From positions 1 through 64,000 of the forward strand of contig JBGAKC010000020.1 of NCBI GenBank assembly GCA_044224605.1: a DNA stretch of 64,000 bases, given 5' to 3'. Shown here piece by piece: positions 1-8,390 of the stretch. A model generated the notes under the pieces. The model saw only the letters and a list, made by a program, of their open reading frames with translations, was not told the origin of the DNA and made no database searches. The position numbers and the translations under genes are program-made. The stretch's first letter is position 1. Each line of letters opens with the position of its first letter. Source of the DNA: UBA7672 sp044224605 (GTDB taxonomy: Bacteria; Pseudomonadota; Alphaproteobacteria; Caulobacterales; Hyphomonadaceae).

Positions 1-52
1 GAAGGGTCCTACGACCCATCTGATGTTCGGCAAGCAGGCGGGGAACAACTGA
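1..52 (+). CDS. 3' end of an unidentified upstream gene (partial)
   Basis: An open frame enters from the left edge and stops with TGA at 50-52. Its last residues read THLMFGKQAGNN. The stop overlaps the ATG of the next gene (TGATG), which is typical of translational coupling, so this gene probably belongs to the same operon as the sulfur genes downstream. In many alphaproteobacteria a siroheme methyltransferase and a DUF2849 protein precede the sulfite reductase, but this short tail is not enough to say whether it is either one. Confidence 0.4.
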   Translation, partial: KGPTTHLMFGKQAGNN

Positions 53-684
53 TGCCAAATCGTCCGATTACCAAGCTCACGCTCTACGGCGACTCGATCT
101 CCGGCAACTGCCTCAAGACGAAGTGGACGGCCGATTATCTAGGCATCGACTATGACTGGGTCGAGATCAGCGTCGTGGAAGGCGGCACGCGCTCGGACGC
201 CTTCATGCAGATGAACCCGTCGGGTCAGGTGCCGGTGATGCGCCTGCCGGACGGCCGCATCCTGCCGCAGTCGAACGCCATCATGCTATATCTCGCTGAA
301 ACGCAACGTGGGCAGGACCTCATTCCCGTCGACCCGTTCGAGCGCGCGAAGATGATGAGCTGGCTGTTCTGGGAGCAGTACAGCCACGAGCCCTACATCG
401 CCGTGCGCCGCTTCCGGAAGAAGTTCCTCAACCAGTCCGATGACGAGCTCGATCCGCAGCTGCTGGCGCGTGGCCGCCGGGCGCTCGGCGTCATGGAGAT
501 GCAGCTCACCTTTGCTGACTATTTCGTGGGCCAGTCGATGACGCTCGCCGACATCGGCCTCGTCGCCTACACGCGCGTCGCGCACGAGGGCGGGTTCGAT
601 CTTTCCGAGTTCCCGTCTGTTCAGCGCTGGGTTGCGCGTGTCGAGACCGATCTCGGCATCGAACACGCCCGCAAAGCCGCCTAG
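52..684 (+). CDS. Glutathione S-transferase family protein
   Basis: This 210-residue protein has the layout of a cytosolic glutathione transferase. It has an N-terminal thioredoxin-like domain (about residues 8-85) and a C-terminal all-helical domain. The cis-proline loop GQVPV and the following QSNAI, the usual glutathione gamma-glutamyl contact, are both visible. The likely role is conjugation or reduction with glutathione in the cytoplasm; the substrate cannot be read from the sequence. Its ATG overlaps the preceding stop, and the sulfite reductase starts 13 bases after its stop, so it is part of the sulfur-assimilation operon. That position is unusual for a GST. Confidence 0.85.
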   Translation: MPNRPITKLTLYGDSISGNCLKTKWTADYLGIDYDWVEISVVEGGTRSDAFMQMNPSGQVPVMRLPDGRILPQSNAIMLYLAETQRGQDLIPVDPFERAKMMSWLFWEQYSHEPYIAVRRFRKKFLNQSDDELDPQLLARGRRALGVMEMQLTFADYFVGQSMTLADIGLVAYTRVAHEGGFDLSEFPSVQRWVARVETDLGIEHARKAA

Positions 685-697
685 TGAAAGCCGCCTG

Positions 698-2359
698 ATG
701 TATCGTTATGACGAGTTCGATGAAACGCTGGTCCGGGAGCGCACGAAGCAGTTCCGCGGACAGGTGGAGCGTCGTCTCAAGGGGGAGCTGAAGGAAGAGA
801 ACTTCAAGCCGCTGCGCTTGCAGAACGGCGTCTACCTCCAGCTGCACTCCTACATGTTCCGCATCGCCATTCCCTATGGCCAGCTCAACGCGGCGCGCCT
901 GCGCCAGCTCGCGCTGATCGCTGACAAGTACGACAAGGGCTATGGCCACTTCACGACGCGCCAGAACATCCAGTTCAACTGGATTCCGCTGGCGAACATT
1001 CCCGACGTGCTCGACCTGCTCAACGACGTCGAGATGCACTCGATCCAGACATCGGGGAACTGTATCCGCAACGTGACCTCGGATCATCTCGCCGGCGCCG
1101 CGCATGACGAGCTGGAAGACCCGCGCCCCTGGTGCGAGATCATCCGCCAGTGGTCGACCTTCCACCCGGAATTCTCGGCCCTGCCGCGCAAGTTCAAGAT
1201 CGCCGTGACGGCCGCCGCGCCGGATCGCGCGGCCGTGAAGGTGCACGACATCGGCCTGATGATGAAGAAGAACGCCGCTGGCGAGACCGGCTTCGAAGTG
1301 ATTGTGGGCGGCGGCCTGGGGCGCACGCCCTATGTCGGCCCGACTGTGCGCGACTGGGTGAGCAAGCAGGACCTGCTGAGCTATCTGGAAGCGATCATGC
1401 GCGTCTACAACCGCTACGGACGGCGCGACAACAAGTTCAAGGCGCGCATCAAGATTCTCGTCGCCGAGCTCGGTCTGGACGAGTTCATCCGCGAGGTCGA
1501 GCAGGAGTTCGCCGCGCAGAACACGTGGGAGAAGGTCGTCCTTCCTCGGGAGGAAGTCGATCGCATCACCGCCTATTTCGCGCCCCCGAAGTTCGAGGCG
1601 CTCGCGGCGGCATCCGACGCTTTCGAGGCGTTCAAGTCTGCGAATCGCGAGCAGGCGCGCTGGGCGAAGAACAACCTGCGCCTGCACCGCATCCCCGGCT
1701 ACATCTCGGTCCACATCGCGCTGAAGCTGCAGGGCGTCGCCCCGGGCGACTGCACCGCTGACCAGATGCGCGCCGCCGCCGACATCGCTGAAAAGTATGG
1801 CTTCGACGACATCCGCGTTGCGCACGAGCAGGACCTCGTCATCCCGCACGTGAAGCTGGATGACATTCCCGCCGTTTATGCCGCGCTGAAGGCCGCAGGC
1901 CTGCACGCCTCCAACGCCGGAATGGGTTCCGACATCATCTCTTGCCCCGGCCTCGACTACTGCAACCTCTCCAATGCGCGCTCGATCTCCGTCGCCAACG
2001 AAATCCAGGCGGTGTTCGCCGATCCGGAATTCGAAGACGAAGTCGGCACGCTGCACGTGAACGTGTCGGGCTGCATCAATGCCTGCGGCCACCACCATGT
2101 CGGCCACATCGGCATTCTTGGCGTCGACAAGAAGGGCGAGGAATTCTACCAGGTCCTCTTCGGCGGCCGCGCCGACGAGAAGGCGACCATCGCCACGATC
2201 CAGGGCCCCGGCCTCAAGCACGAGGAAGTCGCCCCGGCGATCCGCCGCGTGATCGGCAAGTACCTCGAACTGCGCTCCGGCAAGACCGAAAAATTCATCG
2301 ACACGATGAGCCGCGTCGGCCAGGCGCCGTTCAAGGAGGCGCTCTATGCCTCTGCTTAA
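698..2359 (+). CDS. cysI: Nitrite/sulfite reductase, siroheme and [4Fe-4S] protein
   Basis: This 553-residue protein belongs to the sulfite/nitrite reductase hemoprotein family, which reduces sulfite to sulfide (or nitrite to ammonia) with six electrons. It has two ferredoxin-like half domains and a C-terminal siroheme/[4Fe-4S] domain. The cluster cysteines are in place: C416 and C422 in CPGLDYC, and C459 and C463 in GCINACG. The ATG at 698 is chosen over an upstream in-frame start because MYRYDEFDE is a typical beginning for the family and the upstream stretch overlaps the GST gene. The DUF934 gene overlaps its 3' end and an APS reductase follows, so sulfite is the more likely substrate than nitrite. 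Confidence 0.9.
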   Translation: MYRYDEFDETLVRERTKQFRGQVERRLKGELKEENFKPLRLQNGVYLQLHSYMFRIAIPYGQLNAARLRQLALIADKYDKGYGHFTTRQNIQFNWIPLANIPDVLDLLNDVEMHSIQTSGNCIRNVTSDHLAGAAHDELEDPRPWCEIIRQWSTFHPEFSALPRKFKIAVTAAAPDRAAVKVHDIGLMMKKNAAGETGFEVIVGGGLGRTPYVGPTVRDWVSKQDLLSYLEAIMRVYNRYGRRDNKFKARIKILVAELGLDEFIREVEQEFAAQNTWEKVVLPREEVDRITAYFAPPKFEALAAASDAFEAFKSANREQARWAKNNLRLHRIPGYISVHIALKLQGVAPGDCTADQMRAAADIAEKYGFDDIRVAHEQDLVIPHVKLDDIPAVYAALKAAGLHASNAGMGSDIISCPGLDYCNLSNARSISVANEIQAVFADPEFEDEVGTLHVNVSGCINACGHHHVGHIGILGVDKKGEEFYQVLFGGRADEKATIATIQGPGLKHEEVAPAIRRVIGKYLELRSGKTEKFIDTMSRVGQAPFKEALYASA

Positions 2360-2858
2360 GGACGGCAAGGTCGTCGACGACGTCTGGGCGTTCGTCGAGG
2401 ATGGCCATGAGCTTTCGCCCGGCGGCTGCATCATCGTCTCGCTCGGCCGCTTCCTGTCGGAACATGACCAGCTGCTCGCGCGCAACCGTTCCATCGGCGT
2501 ACGTCTGACGAACGCCGATGACCCGAAACTGCTGGAGCCCTTCCTCGACCAGCTCCATCTCGTCGAGCTGCAATTCCCGAAGTACACGGACGGCCGCGCC
2601 TTCACGCAATCCCAGCTCCTGCGCCGCCGCTATGGCTACAAGGGCGAGATCCGCGCCACGGGCCAGGTTTTGCGTGATCAGCTGCGCCTGATGATCCGCT
2701 CCGGCTTCGACGCCGTCGTCATCGACGAGCCGAACGTGGAAGGCGTCTATGAATTTTCCGCGCATGAGTTTTCAGAATTCTACCAGGCGGCCTCGGACAC
2801 CTCCGACACCATCTTCCTGAAGCGCCAGAAGAAGCGCGAAGAAAAGGCCGCTGAATGA
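2346..2858 (+). CDS. DUF934 family protein of the sulfite reductase operon
   Basis: This is a 170-residue cytoplasmic protein of the DUF934 family, which is regularly encoded between cysI-type reductases and cysH in proteobacteria. Its biochemical role is not established; an accessory role in sulfite reduction is inferred from that co-occurrence. Family-like segments are LSPGGCIIVSL near the N terminus and QLLRRRYGYKGEIRATG in the middle, followed by a basic tail rich in Lys, Arg and Glu. The start lies 14 bases inside the end of the reductase gene, and the stop overlaps the cysH start as ATGA, so all three are translationally coupled. Confidence 0.85.
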   Translation: MPLLKDGKVVDDVWAFVEDGHELSPGGCIIVSLGRFLSEHDQLLARNRSIGVRLTNADDPKLLEPFLDQLHLVELQFPKYTDGRAFTQSQLLRRRYGYKGEIRATGQVLRDQLRLMIRSGFDAVVIDEPNVEGVYEFSAHEFSEFYQAASDTSDTIFLKRQKKREEKAAE

Positions 2859-3586
2859 ACGCCCCCGCCTCCGCCATCGAAACGCCCGAACAGAAGGTCG
2901 AGCGGCTGAATGCCGAGCTGCGGGGCAAATCCGCTCAGGAAGTCATCGCCGCCGCCGTTCGGGAATTCGGCCGGCGCATCACTTATGTTTCGTCCTTCGG
3001 CGCCGAGAGCGCGGCGATGCTGGGCCTGATCGCGGAAGTGGATCCCGGCATGCCGATCGTCTTCATCGACACCGGCATGCACTTCCATCAGACGCTGCAG
3101 TATCGCGACGTGCTGCGCGACTTCCTGAAGCTGTCCGACATCCGCACCAGCAAGGGTGACGCAGCCGAGATCAAGGCGGTCGATCCCAAGGGCGTGCTGA
3201 ACAAGACCGATCCCGACGCTTGCTGCGAAGTTCGCAAGGTGCGTCCGCTCGCGCCGGCGCTCGAAGGGTTCGATGCCTGGATCACGGGCCGCAAGCGCTT
3301 CCACGGCGGGGGCAGAGCGAACTTGGCCGTCGTCGAGTTCTCCGAAGGCCGCTACAAGATCAATCCGCTTGCGGACTGGACCCACGAACACGTCGAAGAT
3401 TACTTCAAGGAGAGAAATCTCCCGCACCACCCGCTGGTCGCTGACGGCTACCCGTCGATCGGCTGCTGGCCGTGCACCGTACGCCCGACAGACCCGAATG
3501 ACGTTCGGTCAGGCCGCTGGGTGGGCTTCAAGAAGGAAGAGTGCGGCCTGCACCTCGAGCGCAAGGACCGTCCGCGCGTCTTCTGA
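2855..3586 (+). CDS. cysH: Adenylylsulfate (APS) reductase, [4Fe-4S] type
   Basis: This 243-residue enzyme of the PAPS/APS reductase family reduces activated sulfate to sulfite with thioredoxin or glutathione as donor. Cluster cysteines are present as C123-C124 (ACCEVRK) and C204/C207 (CWPC). That pattern marks the iron-sulfur form, which normally uses APS; the E. coli PAPS-specific form lacks it. The catalytic cysteine C230 is in the C-terminal ECGLH. The nucleotide-binding VSSFGAES loop lies near residue 50. It is the last gene of the operon and overlaps DUF934 by ATGA. No ATP sulfurylase genes are in the window. Confidence 0.92.
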   Translation: MNAPASAIETPEQKVERLNAELRGKSAQEVIAAAVREFGRRITYVSSFGAESAAMLGLIAEVDPGMPIVFIDTGMHFHQTLQYRDVLRDFLKLSDIRTSKGDAAEIKAVDPKGVLNKTDPDACCEVRKVRPLAPALEGFDAWITGRKRFHGGGRANLAVVEFSEGRYKINPLADWTHEHVEDYFKERNLPHHPLVADGYPSIGCWPCTVRPTDPNDVRSGRWVGFKKEECGLHLERKDRPRVF

Positions 3587-3715
3587 TTTCCCCCGGTTTC
3601 CAGCCACATTGGCTGGGTAGGCGACCCCCATTCCATTTGGTAAACACCGCACTGGATGTGGGAACACACGCCCGGAGAAGGCGTACCCTCGGTGTCGGGT
3701 GAAGGGTTCTAGCGC

Positions 3716-4630
3716 ATGTCGATCTGGTGGCTGATTCCAGCATTCGTGGGTCTTGTCGGGATCCTGATGCTGGTTGCGGGCGTGGCGAAAGTCTTCCAGG
3801 CAAAGCTGGGCTCCGGCCTGATGCGCGTGCTGTTTGGCGGGCTCACGCTCGCAGGCGCGCTGATTGTCGGCCTGATCGGCCTCAACCTGCAGACCTACGC
3901 GCAGCTATCGAAGGAGCGTCTCGCGGGTCAGCTCGTGCTGAAGAAGGTCAGCGACCACAACTTCACGGCATCGATCGACCTCGCTGACGACGGCAAGCTC
4001 CGCGGCCAGCCTGTCGACTACCAGATCACCGGCGAACGCGTGCACATTTCCGGCCCGGTGGTGAAGTTCAAACCGTGGGCCAATGTCATCGGCATGGATT
4101 CCCTGTTCAAGGTGAGCGAGGTCTACGGCACCTACGTCGATCCGAATTGCACCAACAAGTTCACGCCGCGCCGCGAAGGCACCGACGAATGCAAGACTGG
4201 CGATTTCTTCGGCTGTCTCGGGACGAGCTGGAAACTGCTCAACCTCGCCGACTTCTCGCACACGTCTGACTCGGGTCAGCTGATGGCCGATGGCGCGATT
4301 TACGATATCTACGCCAGTCAGGACGCCTTCGAACTCAAACCCAATCCGCAGAATCAGATCGCGATGGACCTGCAGTCGCAGGAGGTCCCGGGCGGCCCGA
4401 TGGTTTGCGATGCCGTGACGACCCCGGTGCAGACGCCAGAGGGGGCGGTGGAGTACAAGGCGCCGGCAGCCGCGACGCCGCCTGCTTTGCCGCAAGCGGC
4501 GGCGCCGGCTGCTGCTCCGGCTCAGACGACGGTTCCGCAGACACAGCCTGCGGCGCCTGCGCAGAACCCGGCTCCGGTCCCGACGCCGCCGGCCGCGCCC
4601 GCCACGCCGCCTGCCGCCCCGCCGGGCTGA
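3716..4630 (+). CDS. Membrane-anchored protein with Pro/Ala-rich tail, function unknown
   Basis: I do not recognise this 304-residue protein. Two hydrophobic segments (about residues 5-24 and 38-58) suggest an N-terminal membrane hairpin. A globular part of about 170 residues follows, with six cysteines, some of which could form disulfides if it faces the periplasm. The last 65 residues are a low-complexity Ala/Pro/Gln tail that could span the cell wall or be disordered. It stands alone between cysH and the convergent gmhB gene. Its 3' end touches the gmhB stop (4630/4631) with no terminator between them. Confidence 0.75.
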   Translation: MSIWWLIPAFVGLVGILMLVAGVAKVFQAKLGSGLMRVLFGGLTLAGALIVGLIGLNLQTYAQLSKERLAGQLVLKKVSDHNFTASIDLADDGKLRGQPVDYQITGERVHISGPVVKFKPWANVIGMDSLFKVSEVYGTYVDPNCTNKFTPRREGTDECKTGDFFGCLGTSWKLLNLADFSHTSDSGQLMADGAIYDIYASQDAFELKPNPQNQIAMDLQSQEVPGGPMVCDAVTTPVQTPEGAVEYKAPAAATPPALPQAAAPAAAPAQTTVPQTQPAAPAQNPAPVPTPPAAPATPPAAPPG

Positions 4631-5161
4631 TCAGCGCGCCTCGCCCATGTCGGCGAGGGCCCAGTCTGCGAACTGCAGAAGATTGCCGCCGGAAAACAGG
4701 AAGCCGCGCACGCCTGCGGCTCTTGCCGCGTCGAGATCCGCCTGCTTGTCGCCGATGAGGAAGGACTGCTCCTTGATGACAGGGAAGTCCGTCATGGCGC
4801 GGATCAGCATGCCGGGCTTGGGCTTCCGGTCATAGCTGTCCTTCGTGTAGTGCGGGATCGTGCCTTCTTCGTGGAACGGGCAGTGATAGATGCGGTCGAT
4901 CCGCGCGCCGAGCCTCTCCAGTTCCACGCCGAGCCAGTCATGCAGCACCTGCATCTGGTCTTCGGTGTAGTAGCCGCGCGCGATGCCCGACTGATTGGTG
5001 ACGACGAACACCCACCAGCCCTTGTCGTTGAAGCGCCTGATGACATCCACCGCGCCTTCGACCCACTCGAAATCCTCGACGCGATAGATGTAGTTGCGGT
5101 CGACGTTGATCACGCCGTCGCGGTCGAGGAACAGGGCGGGGCGGGGCGCCGGTCTCGTCAT
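4631..5161 (-). CDS. gmhB: D-glycero-D-manno-heptose 1,7-bisphosphate 7-phosphatase
   Basis: This 176-residue HAD-family phosphatase removes the 7-phosphate of heptose bisphosphate on the way to ADP-heptose for lipopolysaccharide core. The HAD motifs are clear: DRDGVIN (nucleophile Asp and acid Asp), TNQSG, KPKPGM with the conserved Lys, and GDKQADLDAA. The Cys/His zinc loop typical of GmhB is represented by CPFHEEG. Its start overlaps the stop of the upstream MFS transporter by ATGA, so the two are co-translated. That pairing has no obvious metabolic logic. A histidinol-phosphatase role is possible but less likely without his genes nearby. Confidence 0.9.
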   Translation of the reverse strand: MTRPAPRPALFLDRDGVINVDRNYIYRVEDFEWVEGAVDVIRRFNDKGWWVFVVTNQSGIARGYYTEDQMQVLHDWLGVELERLGARIDRIYHCPFHEEGTIPHYTKDSYDRKPKPGMLIRAMTDFPVIKEQSFLIGDKQADLDAARAAGVRGFLFSGGNLLQFADWALADMGEAR

Positions 5162-6555
5162 GCTGTCTGGGCTGCGCCTTCCGGCGGCGCTGCAGGCGTT
5201 TCCTCCACGTCTTCACCGGGCGGATCTGGTGGTTGTACCTCGATCTTAGGCGCCTTGGCGAAGCCGCGCATGAGAGGCAGGAGCGAGACGGCGCAGATCA
5301 CGGCCGACAACGCAAACGCTGCGCCCGGGAAGAAGAATGGCGCGGCGGGCGAGGTGAAGTAGTGGAAGGTCTGCGTCAGGGCCAGCGGGGCGAACATGTT
5401 GGCTAGCGACTGCACGCTGGCGATGGCGCCCTGCAGTTCGCCCTGCGCATTCTTCGGCGTGCGCGCCGACATGATCTGGTTCATCGACGGTCCCAGCACG
5501 CCGGCCAGCGCGCCGAACGGTATGATGATGAAGACCATCCACCACTGCGTCGCGGCAGCGTAGGCGGCGAAGGTGATGGCGCAGATCACGAAGCCGAACA
5601 CCGCCGTGCGGGTCGGCCCGAACTTCGCGATCACGGGGCCCGTAAGACCACCCTGCACAACGGCGGAGCCGATGCCGACGGCCACAAGGGCGATGCCGAT
5701 CATGCCTTCGTTCCAGCCATAGCGAACGCCGGCGAAGTAGTTGAACGTCGCGGGATAGACCCAATGAGCGAAGTTGAAGAGGCCGAGCGCAAGCACGAAC
5801 CACGCAAGATAAGGCACATGGAGCAGATGCTTGAAGGTTCCGAACGCGTTGGCGCGTTTCCAGTCGAAACGACGGCGATGCTCGTGGCCCAGCGATTCCG
5901 GCAGGACGAACATGCCATAGCAGAAGTTGATGAAGGCCAGTCCGGCCGATGCAAAGAACGGATAGCGAGGATCGAACTGGCCGAGGAAGCCGCCGATGGC
6001 CGGGCCGAGGATGAAGCCGAGACCAAACGCTGCGCCCAGCATGCCGAACGCGCGGCCGCGATCCTTGGGTTCGGTGACGTCGGCGATGTAGGCGGCGGCG
6101 GTCGAGTGGGTCGCGCCGGAAATCCCCGACAGTATGCGGCCGAGGAAAAGCAGCCATACGGCGTGCGCGAAGCCCATGATGATGAAATCGATTGCCAGCG
6201 TGCCGATCGACAGCAGCAACACGGGGCGGCGACCGAACCTGTCCGACAGGCCGCCAAGGATCGGCGAAGACAGGAAGTTCATGATCGCATAGACGGTGGT
6301 GATGTAGCCGCCCCATGGCGCGGCATTGGACAGCATCATTTCCAGCGGCAGCTTGTTTCCGGCGGCGGCCAGCGCCTTCGCCTCCAGGAGGGCGTCCTTG
6401 CCGTTCAGCAGCTCGGCCATCAGGTACGGCATCGACGGCATGATGACGGCGAAGGCCATCATGTCGATGAACACCGTCACGATGATGAAGAAGAACGCGT
6501 TCTTCCCCAGCCGGCTTGACCCGGAGGACGAGGGCGATGCAGGTGCGGCGGCCAT
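5158..6555 (-). CDS. MFS transporter, TetA-like (DHA1) family
   Basis: This 465-residue inner-membrane transporter resembles the TCR/Tet drug:proton antiporters. About 12 hydrophobic segments are visible. The signature motif A, GGLSDRFGRRPVLL, lies in the first cytoplasmic loop, and a motif C-like glycine-rich stretch (GAAFGLGFILGPAIGG) is near residue 180. Compared with TetA, the first periplasmic loop is enlarged by about 25 residues. The substrate is unknown; the family includes drug exporters, but nothing here identifies a drug. It is the first gene of a two-gene unit with gmhB. Confidence 0.85.
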   Translation of the reverse strand: MAAAPASPSSSGSSRLGKNAFFFIIVTVFIDMMAFAVIMPSMPYLMAELLNGKDALLEAKALAAAGNKLPLEMMLSNAAPWGGYITTVYAIMNFLSSPILGGLSDRFGRRPVLLLSIGTLAIDFIIMGFAHAVWLLFLGRILSGISGATHSTAAAYIADVTEPKDRGRAFGMLGAAFGLGFILGPAIGGFLGQFDPRYPFFASAGLAFINFCYGMFVLPESLGHEHRRRFDWKRANAFGTFKHLLHVPYLAWFVLALGLFNFAHWVYPATFNYFAGVRYGWNEGMIGIALVAVGIGSAVVQGGLTGPVIAKFGPTRTAVFGFVICAITFAAYAAATQWWMVFIIIPFGALAGVLGPSMNQIMSARTPKNAQGELQGAIASVQSLANMFAPLALTQTFHYFTSPAAPFFFPGAAFALSAVICAVSLLPLMRGFAKAPKIEVQPPDPPGEDVEETPAAPPEGAAQTA

Positions 6556-6604
6556 GTCCGGCTCCGTCTAGAGGGACCAGCGCGGATACGCCGGCGGGGC
6601 GAGG

Positions 6605-7087
6605 TCAGTCAATCTTCAGGCGGTCTTTCAGCCTTTCAAGGCCCTTGCGCCATTGTTCGCCCTGGCGCTGGTTGGTCAGGGTCAACGGAAAACCATGGCG
6701 GGCCAGATGCTGCTGCGGAACGCTGTCCCAGCCGCGGTGCTCGACGGTGACGCGGGTTTCGGCGCCTACGGGTTCGAACCGGACTTCCACTTCGGTAGCG
6801 TGGTCCGGTCCAAAATTCGCATGGCGCCAGCCCACCACCAGCCGCTCACCCGGCGACCACACGTGCACTGGGCCAACCTCGAACGCCTTGCCATTTGGCA
6901 ACTGCTCGACCAGGCGGCCTGCGGCGCCGCCGGCTGGAGGTTCGAATGCCAGCTTGCCGGGGCTGCGGGGGGTCAAGCGGAACAGTTCGCTGTCGGCCCA
7001 CCAGTCGCCGATCTCGCTCGTGAATATTTCGAACGCCTGGATCGGCGAACATGGGACACGGATCGAGACGAGGACACGGGATGTCAT
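6605..7087 (-). CDS. SRPBCC / AHSA1-like domain protein
   Basis: This 160-residue single-domain protein has the START/Bet v1-like (SRPBCC) fold of the AHSA1 group. Family features are the opening beta strand with the helix PIQAFEIFT, the segment GDWWADSELFRLTP, and VEVRFEPVGAETRVTVEHRGW near the end. Such proteins have a hydrophobic cavity and usually unknown ligands. It is the last gene of a four-gene operon and overlaps the ArsR regulator by ATGA. ArsR plus SRPBCC pairs are common in bacteria, but the physiological role here is not known. Confidence 0.82.
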   Translation of the reverse strand: MTSRVLVSIRVPCSPIQAFEIFTSEIGDWWADSELFRLTPRSPGKLAFEPPAGGAAGRLVEQLPNGKAFEVGPVHVWSPGERLVVGWRHANFGPDHATEVEVRFEPVGAETRVTVEHRGWDSVPQQHLARHGFPLTLTNQRQGEQWRKGLERLKDRLKID

Positions 7088-7428
7088 CGCGCTTTGCGCT
7101 TTTCAACGTGCCGGGCGAATGCGGCCAATTGGGTATTCCAGCCTGCTTCGGCCTTGCTGAGCCAGTTTTTCAGGTCTGACAGGCGTGATGTGTTGAGGGC
7201 GTATACTCTGACACGGGCGTCGAATTCGGGGTGGGTTTCGGCGACGAGGCCTGAGGCTTTCAGCGCCTTCAGGTGACGGCTCATTGCTGGCGCCGGCAGA
7301 TCCAGCAGTTCGGCGAGCTCGCCGGCTCGCCTTGGGGACTGGCCGAGGAGTTCGATTGTCCTGCGCCTTGCGGGATCGGCGAGGGCGGAAAACAATGCGT
7401 CGACGTTGGGTTTCTTCCGGGCGGTCAT
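7084..7428 (-). CDS. ArsR family winged-helix transcriptional regulator
   Basis: This 114-residue DNA-binding protein has the ArsR/SmtB winged-helix fold: ALADPARRRTIELL for the first helices, and LDLPAPAMSRHLKALKASG for the recognition helix. There is no ELCVCDL-type metal site, so it is probably not a metal sensor and belongs to the ArsR group found with SRPBCC proteins. It overlaps genes on both sides by ATGA (7084-7087 and 7425-7428). By context it probably regulates its own operon. Confidence 0.88.
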   Translation of the reverse strand: MTARKKPNVDALFSALADPARRRTIELLGQSPRRAGELAELLDLPAPAMSRHLKALKASGLVAETHPEFDARVRVYALNTSRLSDLKNWLSKAEAGWNTQLAAFARHVEKRKAR

Positions 7429-7772
7429 GCGCCGTTGGCTTTCACGTGAGCTTTCAGGAGTTTTTTCGGCGCGGCGTTTTTCCAGGCCATCCAGAGAGCG
7501 CTCTTTGCGGTTTTCGCATCGGCTTTGGCGAGGATCAGGTTCGTCCAGCCTTTTCGGCCCCAGGCGCTTTCGACCGGCTTGAACATTTCAGGCTCGGATT
7601 CGCACAGCATCTGCTGCTGATCCATCGTCAGTTTCAGGACGGCCTTGCCGTCCATCCTTCCGGCTGTCGCGAAGATCTTTCCGGCCACGCGGAAATCCGG
7701 GACATCGAAATGGGACGATGCTTCGGCTTCCGGCATCGAGAGGGCGATCTTGCCGAATGCAGCCGGCGTCAT
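7425..7772 (-). CDS. MmcQ/YjbR family protein
   Basis: This 115-residue protein is of the YjbR/MmcQ type, a small fold related to double-wing DNA-binding proteins. Typical segments are ALSMPEAEASSHFDVPDFRV at the start and GRKGWTNLILAKADAKTA near the end. The ATG at 7772 is chosen because it overlaps the TGA of the upstream gene as ATGA; an earlier in-frame start would lie inside that gene. The function of the family is poorly defined. Confidence 0.82.
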   Translation of the reverse strand: MTPAAFGKIALSMPEAEASSHFDVPDFRVAGKIFATAGRMDGKAVLKLTMDQQQMLCESEPEMFKPVESAWGRKGWTNLILAKADAKTAKSALWMAWKNAAPKKLLKAHVKANGA

Positions 7773-8227
7773 TTTTCGCGGATCACCTTGGTTTTCAGGC
7801 CTGAGGCCTTGTCCCATTCATCGGAGGTCATCTCCTTCACGGTCTGCGAGAAAGTCCAGATATGGCCTTCCGGGTCGCGGGCCCGATAGGTGCGATCGCC
7901 GTAGAACTGGGTTTCGGGTTCCTGGATGATTTCGGCGCCGGCTTTTCTCGCCGTTTCACAATGCGCGTCGATCCCGTCGTTCATCTGGATATGGCAGGTC
8001 TGCGTGCATTTCCCACCGATGGATTTCGGCGACTTGTGATTGTCGCTCCATTCCGTGCCGACCATGATCATCCCATCGCCCCAGCTCATCTGGCTGTGGG
8101 CGAGATTGCCGTTCTCGTCTTCCAGAAGAAATGTCAGCTCGAACCCGAAGGCGTCGCGCAGGAATTCGATGGCGGCCTTGGGGTTCTGGTAGAACAGCGA
8201 GGAGGAGATCGAGAGATGCTGCGTCAT
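7769..8227 (-). CDS. VOC family protein (glyoxalase/PhnB-like)
   Basis: This 152-residue protein of the vicinal-oxygen-chelate superfamily resembles the PhnB/YdcJ-like group. It opens with a beta strand and a helix containing NPKAAIEFLRDAFGFELTF, and closes with RARDPEGHIWTFSQ, the usual last metal-ligand strand. The start at 8227 is supported by MTQHLSISSSLFYQNP, where the fold begins. It is the first gene of the four-gene operon down to the SRPBCC protein. Family members include dioxygenases, glyoxalases and antibiotic-binding proteins; the activity here cannot be assigned. Confidence 0.82.
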   Translation of the reverse strand: MTQHLSISSSLFYQNPKAAIEFLRDAFGFELTFLLEDENGNLAHSQMSWGDGMIMVGTEWSDNHKSPKSIGGKCTQTCHIQMNDGIDAHCETARKAGAEIIQEPETQFYGDRTYRARDPEGHIWTFSQTVKEMTSDEWDKASGLKTKVIREK

Positions 8228-8390
8228 GGGCCGCGCCTTTGTTTGCGTCCAACGGCAATATTTCTGCAGAAGTGAAACTATTTTGTCAAGCCGCATGTGG
8301 GCCGCCGGGCGGAGGCGCGTTCGCATTCCCGCGGCAGGCGAGCCGCGGGACGGGCGGAGCGGACGAGCGCGAGGCGGCGAATGCCGCGGC

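Noticed and set aside
506..2605. Long open frame on the minus strand opposite the sulfite reductase
   Set aside because: It is the antisense shadow of a well-supported gene in GC-rich DNA; its predicted protein is low complexity with no recognised domain.
3600..3616. CCAGCCA-CAT-TGGCTGG hairpin after cysH as a terminator
   Set aside because: The stem is only seven bases and no T-run follows on the plus strand, so it was not annotated as a terminator.
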